A stretch of DNA of 36,728 bases from assembly GCA_947565985.1 (NCBI GenBank), contig CANOID010000014.1, positions 1 through 36,728 of the forward strand, written 5' to 3'. How positions within the stretch are numbered: position 1 is the first letter of the stretch; every line of letters begins with the position of its first letter. Positions 1 to 6,188 of this stretch are shown here, piece by piece. The stretch is from an uncultured Lachnoclostridium sp. Its GTDB lineage: Bacteria; Bacillota; Clostridia; Lachnospirales; Lachnospiraceae. The notes under the pieces are model-generated. The model worked only from the letters and a program-made list of their open reading frames with translations. It searched no databases and was not told where the DNA came from. The position numbers were made by a program, and so were the translations under genes.

Positions 1-334
1 CTTACTATTGTGGGGAAAGTTCATCAGCTCTGAACGAAAGGGGGAGTTTGAGATGTTGGCAACAAAAAATAAGTATATTGACAGCGCTTATAAACAGCTT
101 CAAGTGATTAGCCAAGATAAACAAAAACGTCTTGAGTATGAAGCAAGGGAGAAAGCTATAAGAGACCATAATCAGATGATGTTTGAATCAAGGGAAAGTG
201 GCAGGGAATTTGAAGCAGAACGCATTAATAAGCTAAACACCATTTTAATACAAAATAATCGTATTGATGATTTAAAACGTGCTACAACTGACAGAGAATT
301 TCAACAACAGCTAATGTCTGAATATGGCATATAA
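1..334 (+). CDS. C-terminal part of an Rpn-family (PD-(D/E)XK) nuclease/putative transposase, cut by window edge
   Basis: The frame is open back to the first bases of the window, so the gene starts outside and only about 110 C-terminal residues are visible. The nuclease core is not in view. What is seen is a charged helical tail ending in a block of the type '...ILIQNNRIDDLKRATTDREF' then 'QQQLMSEYGI'. This resembles the conserved C-terminus of Rpn/YhgA-like recombination-promoting nucleases (PD-(D/E)XK transposase family), which end in an 'L-x-x-GR-x-E-D-L-x-x-A' helix and 'LxxEYGI'. Proteins of this family are usually near 300 residues and are DNA endonucleases often found in multicopy or mobile contexts. 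The TTG at position 8 is not a credible start. The assignment rests on the tail only. Confidence 0.6.
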   Translation, partial: LLLWGKFISSERKGEFEMLATKNKYIDSAYKQLQVISQDKQKRLEYEAREKAIRDHNQMMFESRESGREFEAERINKLNTILIQNNRIDDLKRATTDREFQQQLMSEYGI

Positions 335-345
335 TGTGAATAAGA

Positions 346-368
346 CAGCAGTGTTTATGGCACTGCTG
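346..368 (+). terminator. Short stem-loop after the Rpn-type gene
   Basis: A perfect 8-bp stem, CAGCAGTG at 346-353 and CACTGCTG at 361-368, with a 7-base loop, lies 12 bases past the stop codon. There is no clear T-run after it, so termination is only a possibility. Confidence 0.35.
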
Positions 369-392
369 CCATTATGAATCTATACACAATAT

Positions 393-430
393 TATAATAT
401 ACTGCCTGTATTATTATATCATAGGCAGTA
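393..430 (+). promoter_or_regulatory. Recombinase promoter -10 with adjoining inverted repeat
   Basis: A TATAAT hexamer at 393-398 is immediately followed by an inverted repeat, TACTGCCT at 400-407 and AGGCAGTA at 423-430, around a 15-base AT-rich centre. The repeat overlaps the expected transcript start and ends 21 bases before the recombinase ATG at 452. It could be a repressor or autoregulation site, a 5'-UTR hairpin that limits translation, or part of the element's end. No convincing -35 was found. The RBS is the AAAGGTGG just before the gene. Confidence 0.4.
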
Positions 431-451
431 GCGAAAGAAAGGTGGTTATTT

Positions 452-2026
452 ATGCGTTTTGCTATATATATGCGTAAATCTATTTATTCTGATAAGTCAG
501 ATTCCGTAGACAATCAGCAACGAATGTGCAGGGATTATGTAGAATTTAATTTCAAGAACTGTATTAAATCATTTGAAATATATTCTGATGAAGGATTCAC
601 TGGGGGAAACATGAATCGTCCAGGACTTAAACGTTTACTAGAAGATATAAAAGACAGGATTATAGATGCCATTGTTGTTTACCAGCTTGATAGGCTTTCA
701 AGAAATGTAAGAGATTTTTCTAATATCTATACATTGTTAGAAGAAAACAATATAATGTTTATTTCTGTCAAAGAAAATATAGATACAACTACACCTATTG
801 GTAGGGCTATGATGTATGTCACAATGGTGTTTGCACAAGTAGAACGTGAGAACATTTCTGCTAGAGTTGCAGATAATTTATTATGTTTAGCTAAAAAAGG
901 GCTTTGGGTTGGTGGTAATCCGCCTTATGGATATAAAAGAGAGCGTATCGAAATTAACGGAAAAATACACGTTAGTATTGCAATAGACCCTGAAGCTGCT
1001 AAATATGATGAATGGATTTTTGATACATTTTTAGAAAATAATTACTCTTTACAGCGGATGGAGACAGCATTTAAAAAACAAAACATACGCACAGTAAATG
1101 GAGCGTTTTTTTCCACCTCGCAATTACATAAAATTTTAACTATGCCTTACTGTGTAGAAACTACCACAGAGGTATACGATTATTTTTCTAACCTTGGATG
1201 CCGTATGGACCCTGGCTCTCCACGTGAAATATGGGATGGAACACATGGGGTGATGGTCTATGGACGTTCTACCGAAAAAACTCATAAACACAAATTACAG
1301 CCACCTGATAAATGGCTTGTTTGCATTGGATATCATAAACCTTTTATTTCTGCCAAAAAGTGGTTAGCGGTTCAGGAACAATTCAGGCAAAATAATTTCG
1401 ACAAAACGATGAAATATGATATACCATTATTAAAAGGGGTACTACGTTGTGCCAAATGCGGATGTCTTATGGCAGTGTCACGTAAAAAGACAAAATATAG
1501 TGTAATCAGCCATTATTATTGTACAAAACGTATGCGCCAAGGTATGAATGTATGTGATGCCAGATGGACAAAATGTGATATTATTGATGATAAAGTACTG
1601 GAAGTTTTTCAAGAAATTGAAGCTGACCCTCAAATTATACAAAAATATGTATCAAACACACATACAATAGACTACAAAAAAAAGATAAAAGACCTCGAAA
1701 AGAAAATAATACAATTACGTACAAAAATAGAACGTCTTGTAGAATCTATTGCAGAAATAGAAAACTCTGCTGCTGCTAAATATATCGTTAAGCAAATCGA
1801 AAAAGAAGATTTAAACCTTGCCGCTACAAGAAGAGAAATAGAAGAAACTAAAATAGAAGCTAAAAGACAACAAACTAAAGAAGATTCATCAGAAAAAGCC
1901 GTCACAGAAATCGCACATTTTATGCATAACTTAAATGAACTATCATCTTCGGAAAAAAATAAAATTATCCATGAAGTTATTAAAGAATGTACATGGGATG
2001 GCAAGACAGTTTTTTTAATGCTTTAA
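452..2026 (+). CDS. Large serine recombinase (site-specific integrase/resolvase)
   Basis: This 524-residue protein has the three-part build of large serine recombinases. The N-terminal catalytic domain (about 1-150) begins with Y-x-R-K-S, making Ser10 the expected nucleophile, and contains 'DRLSRN' (80-85) and the helix segment 'GRAMMYVTMVFAQVEREN'. A 'recombinase' domain follows (about 160-310), then a zinc ribbon with Cys-x2-Cys near residue 332 and further cysteines to about 373, then a long coiled coil (about 400-500). The family cuts and rejoins DNA through a 5'-phosphoserine link and moves integrative elements and phages into specific sites. The ATG at 452 follows a strong AAAGGTGG RBS. 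The gene ends about 25 bases from the break in tadA, which implies this enzyme performed that insertion. It appears intact. Confidence 0.95.
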   Translation: MRFAIYMRKSIYSDKSDSVDNQQRMCRDYVEFNFKNCIKSFEIYSDEGFTGGNMNRPGLKRLLEDIKDRIIDAIVVYQLDRLSRNVRDFSNIYTLLEENNIMFISVKENIDTTTPIGRAMMYVTMVFAQVERENISARVADNLLCLAKKGLWVGGNPPYGYKRERIEINGKIHVSIAIDPEAAKYDEWIFDTFLENNYSLQRMETAFKKQNIRTVNGAFFSTSQLHKILTMPYCVETTTEVYDYFSNLGCRMDPGSPREIWDGTHGVMVYGRSTEKTHKHKLQPPDKWLVCIGYHKPFISAKKWLAVQEQFRQNNFDKTMKYDIPLLKGVLRCAKCGCLMAVSRKKTKYSVISHYYCTKRMRQGMNVCDARWTKCDIIDDKVLEVFQEIEADPQIIQKYVSNTHTIDYKKKIKDLEKKIIQLRTKIERLVESIAEIENSAAAKYIVKQIEKEDLNLAATRREIEETKIEAKRQQTKEDSSEKAVTEIAHFMHNLNELSSSEKNKIIHEVIKECTWDGKTVFLML

Positions 2027-2872
2027 GTTTCCCTTTTTTATATTGCGTCTTCTTGGTCGCATACGCAATGATGTCTTTAACAAGTCACGTATAGTAACTG
2101 CATTTTTGCCTTCAACATTAGCATTTCTAACTTCAAGCCTTACAAGGTTTGGCACATTATGTATCTGCAACTCTGCTGAATCCTCTATTGTAATTATCCT
2201 TTCGTCATTTGGGATATAATTAGACAGTACATTGAGAAAGGTCGTTTTGCCACTTCCTGTGCCTCCACTTATAAAGATGTTATACTTTGCCACAACAAGA
2301 GTTTTAAGAAAATCTGCCACTTCCTCATTTATAGAGCCAATTTCTAGCAGCTTATCCATAGTCATTGGATTATTAGGAAATTTTCTTATTGTTACAATTG
2401 GACCGTTTAATGAAACTGGTGGAAGCACAATATTTACTCTTGAGCCATCAAGTAACCTTACATCGACAATTGGATTAGCTTCGTTTACCATTCTGTTCAC
2501 CTTTGAAACAATCTGTTGGATTACATCTTCAAGCTTTTGCAAGCTTATAAAATGCTCAGGATATTCGGTTATTTTTCCATCTTTTTCAATAAATATATGC
2601 TCTGCCCCATTTACCATAATTTCTGTAATATCCGGATTGTCAACAATTTCTTGCAGTACATCCAAACCCTTTATAGAATTATAAATACTTTTGACTAGAT
2701 ACTGCTTTTCATCTGCTGTAATATAAACACTATGTCCTTTTTGAAGAACACTTTCCTCTATTTCATTATAAATTTCTTCATCAGATGTATAGTTTTTTTG
2801 TGCTATATTTTTTATAAGCTGCTCATAGAGTTTCTTTCTGATTTCATCAAGCTCATTATTTTTGATAAGATA
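2015..2872 (-). pseudogene. tadA: Tad pilus secretion ATPase TadA/CpaF, 3' end lost to element insertion
   Basis: TadA/CpaF is the hexameric cytoplasmic ATPase that powers Tad/Flp pilus assembly. Visible are the N-terminal helical region, 'GLDVLQEIVDNPDITEIMVNG', the conserved 'IVDVRLLDGSRVN', and the Walker A 'GGTGSGKTTFLNVLS' with 'IEDSAELQ' downstream. The reading stops after 'TSLRMRP' plus 12 foreign residues, so the Walker B/His-box half and about 100 or more residues are missing. Coding sequence extends upstream of the first ordinary start (TTG at 2665) to a TGA at 2873-2875: the translation 'ADEKQYLVKSIYNSIKG' and preceding helices match the usual N-terminus. No ATG, GTG or TTG lies in frame in that stretch, so the true start may be an ATT/ATC-type codon, or the gene also carries a 5' lesion. 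It follows tadZ closely and is almost certainly non-functional here. Confidence 0.85.
2036..2062. other. Probable element/host junction (att site) inside tadA
   Basis: On the minus strand tadA reads the conserved '...LLKTSLRMRP' and then changes to 'RRRNIKKGNLKH' and a stop. TadA/CpaF proteins normally continue with an 'RMRPDRIIVGEVRG'-type segment. The switch from host-like to foreign sequence therefore falls near 2045-2058. Serine recombinases usually leave short core identities at both ends. The second end is outside the window, so the exact crossover cannot be placed. Confidence 0.55.
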
Positions 2873-3794
2873 TCACCCTTTCTTTTAATGGTATCCATTT
2901 AATATTATCTGCCACTTTTTCCATTCCACTGCGGATAAGAAGTTTTTTAAAAGAATTTTGCTTATTCACTTGTATAGTATCAGATGGTTCTGGAAGCAAC
3001 AGTACATCGCAAATTTGAAACAGTCTTAATGAAGCTTCATTAATGTATCCTACATCAAAAATAATTTTCTCATATGCTGTCTCTCTAATAAGTACATCAG
3101 TTAAACGCTCCATATCATCTGTTGTAATACTGTACAAGTCCCTATAGTCTTCTACTGGCAAAATATAGCTATATCCATCATGATGCTGGTTAATTATAGA
3201 ACCAAGTTTAAAAGCAAGCTTATTTTTTTTCTGTTTTATATAAAACACAACATCCGACATTCCATGTATATATTCACGTTGATTCTCTGGTGTTTTTTCA
3301 AATTCTGCAAAACTATCAAATATTTCCATATTTATATATAGCACATTGTTGTTATCTGTCATACTGCTACATAAATTTCTTGCATATGTACTAATGCCGA
3401 CACCTCCAAATGCAGAAAACACAGCTATTAGTTCTAACTGTTTAGAATGATATACAGGTGATATGCTGGCTATATTATCATCATCTGCTATTTGTGCAAA
3501 TATTTCTTTTAATATATGTTCCGCTGATTGGTATTTAAAAATAACTGACTTACCATTTTGCCAACTATATTCTCCATCAGACAAAACTATTATTTTTTGT
3601 ATATTTTTTACATCTAGTACTAAAGAAGTCATATTATTATCAACAAGTAGTATATCAATCTTACTGTGCTTTATAAATATCTCTAAACTATTAACACTTG
3701 TAAATACCATACAATCCAGCATACTCTTATGATGGCTTACATAGCTTAAAAACCTATGTGAATACATCTCATCTGCCAGAATGGCAAGTAACAT
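2856..3794 (-). CDS. tadZ: Tad pilus assembly ATPase-like protein TadZ/CpaE
   Basis: A 312-residue protein with a receiver-like N-terminal half (about 1-105) and a ParA/MinD-like ATPase half. The deviant Walker A is 'FSAFGGVGISTYARN' (126-140), where the usual KGGVGKST is changed to FGGVGIST. This loses the first lysine and the P-loop lysine, a kind of degeneration known in some TadZ proteins. TadZ places the Tad pilus machine at a cell pole or site. The ATG at 3794 follows AAGGAGG with an 11-base gap. It sits between tadV and tadA in the order expected for a Tad operon, and its last codons overlap the upstream extension of tadA, suggesting translational coupling. Confidence 0.8.
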   Translation of the reverse strand: MLLAILADEMYSHRFLSYVSHHKSMLDCMVFTSVNSLEIFIKHSKIDILLVDNNMTSLVLDVKNIQKIIVLSDGEYSWQNGKSVIFKYQSAEHILKEIFAQIADDDNIASISPVYHSKQLELIAVFSAFGGVGISTYARNLCSSMTDNNNVLYINMEIFDSFAEFEKTPENQREYIHGMSDVVFYIKQKKNKLAFKLGSIINQHHDGYSYILPVEDYRDLYSITTDDMERLTDVLIRETAYEKIIFDVGYINEASLRLFQICDVLLLPEPSDTIQVNKQNSFKKLLIRSGMEKVADNIKWIPLKERVISYQK

Positions 3795-3814
3795 CTTTTT
3801 TATATCCTCCTTTC

Positions 3815-4312
3815 TTACAAAAATAGTGTAATAAAATATGCTGTCGCCATTATAGGAGCAAGACAGATAGTAAACTCGTAACCATCCGTGCGTGTATCAT
3901 AGTACTTTTGGCTTGGTATATCCCAATTTAAAAGATAACGAATAAAAGCTTTTACTCTTAACCATAGCACTTTTTTTCTTATTAGTTTTACCAATGATAT
4001 TACTCCTGCAATCAATAACAGCAAAAAAGTCACCTTACCAAGAAAGACAAGTCCATAGGCACCTCCTATGACAGACAGAAGTTTAATGTCACCAGCACCT
4101 GTTCCGCCTATTATAAAAAGAGGAATACCAATAATAATTGTGGACACTATACAAAATACAGCATTTAATGCACCACATAAGCCATCTGAAATAAAGTTTA
4201 AGCATATACCTGCTGACCATCCTGCTATAATAATAGGATTTCTTACTTTAAAATCCTGCAAATCACTTATGCTTGTGCATATAAATACATTTAACATAAT
4301 AAATTCTTTCAT
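3815..4312 (-). CDS. tadV: Prepilin peptidase, A24A family (TadV/CpaA)
   Basis: This 165-residue membrane aspartyl protease would cleave leader peptides of Flp pilins. Both expected aspartates are seen: one in 'SISDLQDFKVRN' near the N-terminus and one in 'GGTGAGDIKLLSVIGG', the GxGD motif. About five to six hydrophobic segments surround them. It lacks the N-methylation domain of PilD, as is normal for the short Tad form. The start is set at 4312 because GGAGG lies 8 bases upstream of that ATG; the ATG at 4318 is only 2 bases from GGAGG. It is first in the tad operon, 20 bases before tadZ, behind a strong promoter. Confidence 0.85.
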   Translation of the reverse strand: MKEFIMLNVFICTSISDLQDFKVRNPIIIAGWSAGICLNFISDGLCGALNAVFCIVSTIIIGIPLFIIGGTGAGDIKLLSVIGGAYGLVFLGKVTFLLLLIAGVISLVKLIRKKVLWLRVKAFIRYLLNWDIPSQKYYDTRTDGYEFTICLAPIMATAYFITLFL

Positions 4313-4343
4313 GGACATTACCTCCCTGCCAAAGTGTAGAGAT

Positions 4344-4372
4344 AATATAACATATAAATATTATTTTGTCAA
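4344..4372 (-). promoter_or_regulatory. Sigma-A promoter of the tad operon
   Basis: On the minus strand TTGACA (4367-4372) and TATATT (4344-4349) are 17 bases apart, close to the vegetative consensus. Transcription would begin about 25 bases before the tadV start at 4312 and continue into tadZ and the broken tadA. Confidence 0.75.
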
Positions 4373-4408
4373 ACAAATGTAGTATGGCAAACTATATAAA
4401 TTTTATTA

Positions 4409-4678
4409 CTACATGATTGTTAAAATCCACTGAAAAAGATACAAAAAACACAGCCCACTTATACCTAAAAGTGCTGAAATTGCTAAGCTAATTTCATTAA
4501 TATTGACATATAAACTCCTGCCAAGTAAAAAGATTAAATAGTTGCATACACTGATAAAAACAATGCCTGACAACACTCTTATAAGTATATTGACAGTAAT
4601 ATTTATTGGGTTAAAACCAAAAATTACATAGATAAGATAAAAAATTAAAATAAATGCCACTATGTATACTTCAAACAT
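4409..4678 (-). CDS. bofA: BofA-family membrane protein (pro-sigma-K processing inhibitor-like)
   Basis: An 89-residue protein with an N-terminal hydrophobic helix and two further hydrophobic stretches. The pattern 'FGFNPINITVNILIRVLSG', then 'VCNYLI', then 'INEISLAISALLGISGLC' fits BofA (isoleucine-asparagine before a glycine-rich last helix). In Bacillus, BofA holds the SpoIVFB protease inactive in the mother cell until the sigma-K checkpoint. In Clostridia, where SpoIVFB is often absent, the role is unclear. The start is placed at 4678 because AAAGGTGG lies 8 bases upstream of that ATG; the open frame runs to 4720 but without an RBS. The yaaL-like gene is next to it but divergent, whereas in Bacillus yaaL and bofA are co-directional after recR. 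Confidence 0.7.
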   Translation of the reverse strand: MFEVYIVAFILIFYLIYVIFGFNPINITVNILIRVLSGIVFISVCNYLIFLLGRSLYVNINEISLAISALLGISGLCFLYLFQWILTIM

Positions 4679-4808
4679 ACAAATTTGCCACCTTTCACCA
4701 TTCCAACGTATTAATATCACTCTTGTATCACTGATGCATTTACTACATTTGTATTAAGCATGTCTGGAAAAAATTCATATCAGTTTGCATATTTCTTCCA
4801 ACAATGTT

Positions 4809-4848
4809 TATAATTATATATAAGAACCCTTTTAAAACTATATATAAT
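4809..4848 (+). promoter_or_regulatory. Candidate -10 elements for the yaaL-like gene
   Basis: Two exact TATAAT hexamers occur at 4809-4814 and 4843-4848 in the 243-bp divergent gap (4679-4921). Neither has a convincing -35 at the right distance. Nothing else was recognised in this gap. Confidence 0.3.
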
Positions 4849-4921
4849 GATGTTGTGGTCAAAAGGTATTTTACCCCCAACTGATGCTACGGATTGCAAT
4901 ATTTTATTTGAAAGGAATCAT

Positions 4922-5155
4922 ATGAATTTTATTAAGACAAAAAAAGTAAACCTTACAAAAAAGGAAGATTTCTTAAGGAAAGCATTACTTGATGCACAAA
5001 AACGGTTTGATGATGCATATAAGGGATTTCAAAATGTCAACGAACCTGACCTTATAGATAGTTATATTTATGAAATAAATGCAGCAACCTTAAAATATAA
5101 AGTCCTTTTGCATGAAGTTAAAATGATGAATGATGACAACAGCTCTGTTAGATAA
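4922..5155 (+). CDS. yaaL: YaaL-like small protein (DUF2508)
   Basis: A 77-residue soluble, helical, charged protein. The C-terminal half has the DUF2508/YaaL signature: 'AQKRFDDAYKGFQNVNEPDL' followed by 'IDSYIYEINAATLKYKVLL'. The family has no established function; it is known mainly from its place between recR and bofA in Bacillus. The start at 4922 has AAAGGA 5 bases upstream, whereas the open frame from 4847 has no RBS. It is the only plus-strand host gene in the window and is followed at once by a terminator. Confidence 0.7.
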   Translation: MNFIKTKKVNLTKKEDFLRKALLDAQKRFDDAYKGFQNVNEPDLIDSYIYEINAATLKYKVLLHEVKMMNDDNSSVR

Positions 5156-5190
5156 AAAAGGGACTGCATTGTAAAGCAATCCCTTTTTGT
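5156..5190. terminator. Bidirectional intrinsic terminator between yaaL and glcK
   Basis: A stem of AAAGGGA-c-TGC paired with GCA-a-TCCCTTT, with an 8-base loop, has A-runs before it and T-runs after it, so it works on either strand. It can end the yaaL transcript and, from the other side, the glycoside operon that finishes with glcK at 5217. Confidence 0.85.
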
Positions 5191-5216
5191 CACTACATAT
5201 AAACTTTATAAAATTA

Positions 5217-6158
5217 TTATTCTAATACCAGACGAACCCCACCATATATTCCAGCATTGTTACTTAACTCTGCTGGCTTAAAATCCGTACTACAAACAGC
5301 GTGGAAAGCATATTCTGTATAGTGTTTCTGGATGCAGTCCAATAAAATATTGCCAGCTTTTGCCATTCCGCCTCCAATGACAAAAACTTCTGGATTTACT
5401 GTACAAGAAACACAGGCTAGAGCTTTTCCAAGTATAATTCCTACTTCATCTATCATTTCAAGTGCTACCTTGTCATCCTCTTTGGCAGCATCAAAAATAT
5501 CTTTTGCAGTAAAAGTATCAATATTTTTTAAAATGCTTTCTGCCTGCTCATGTTCATTAAAATATCGTTTTGTCATATTCACAATTCCTGTAGCAGAAGC
5601 ATACTGTTCAAGACATCCTTTTTTGCCGCAACCACATGTTTCAGGCTCATTATCTTTCATTGGCATATGCCCAATTTCCCCAGCAGCGCCATTTGTACCT
5701 GATAAGATATGCTCATTAATAATAATCCCACCGCCTACTCCAGTTCCAAGTGTCACCATCACGAGATTTTTATAGCCTCTACCACCACCCTGCCACATCT
5801 CGCCAAGTGCCGCTACATTGGCATCATTTCCTGCTCTTACTTTCAATCCAGTCAATGTTGACAATTCTTGTTCAACATTAAAAATGCCCCATCCAAGATT
5901 TACACATTTAAAAACAGTACCATCTTCTCCAATAGGTCCTGGAACTCCCATTCCAATTCCTTCAACATCCAAGCTTGAAATAGACTTTTCTTTTATTTTT
6001 TTATCTATCTCGTCTGCTATATCTCTAAGTATATATTTGCCATTTTCTTGTGTTCTTGTAGATATCTCCCAAGTGTCAAGAAGTGTTCCATCTGTTTCAA
6101 AAAATCCCATTTTCACAGTTGTTCCGCCTATATCTACACCAAAAGCATATTTTTTCAT
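5217..6158 (-). CDS. glcK: ROK-family glucokinase
   Basis: This 313-residue kinase should phosphorylate glucose with ATP in the cytoplasm. The N-terminal phosphate-binding motif is 'DIGGTT' (9-14). The catalytic aspartate lies in 'GNDAN' (Asp112), the sugar-binding Glu-x-x-His in 'GEIGH' (161-163), and the ROK zinc site in 'CGCGKKGCLEQ' (Cys175, 177, 182 with His163). Length is normal for the family. An AAAGAGGA RBS precedes the ATG. It is the last gene of the glycoside locus, 30 bases after the GH3 gene, where it would capture glucose released by the enzymes upstream. Confidence 0.93.
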   Translation of the reverse strand: MKKYAFGVDIGGTTVKMGFFETDGTLLDTWEISTRTQENGKYILRDIADEIDKKIKEKSISSLDVEGIGMGVPGPIGEDGTVFKCVNLGWGIFNVEQELSTLTGLKVRAGNDANVAALGEMWQGGGRGYKNLVMVTLGTGVGGGIIINEHILSGTNGAAGEIGHMPMKDNEPETCGCGKKGCLEQYASATGIVNMTKRYFNEHEQAESILKNIDTFTAKDIFDAAKEDDKVALEMIDEVGIILGKALACVSCTVNPEVFVIGGGMAKAGNILLDCIQKHYTEYAFHAVCSTDFKPAELSNNAGIYGGVRLVLE

Positions 6159-6188
6159 ATTTTTGCGTCCTCTTTCTAATATTATTTT

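Larger units (their letters stand above)
1..2050. mobile_element. Right end of a serine-recombinase integrative element (partial)
   Basis: The segment holds a transposase/nuclease-type gene tail and a full large serine recombinase whose stop codon lies about 25 bases from where tadA homology on the other strand ends. Large serine recombinases of clostridial conjugative and mobilizable transposons are typically coded at one end of the element. The rest of the element extends off the left edge, so its size and cargo are unknown. It is inferred, not seen, that the Rpn-type gene belongs to the element. The right boundary is accurate only to within about 20 bases. Confidence 0.65.

Noticed and set aside
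1672-2004. Minus-strand open frame inside the recombinase gene
   Set aside because: Mirror of the lysine/glutamate-rich coiled coil; no RBS and no family resemblance.
4373-4752. 12-bp inverted repeat ACAAATGTAGTA (4373-4384) and TACTACATTTGT (4741-4752) flanking bofA, as possible mobile-element ends
   Set aside because: Short, AT-rich, no transposase and no target duplication; matches of this length are expected by chance in 36 kb of such DNA.
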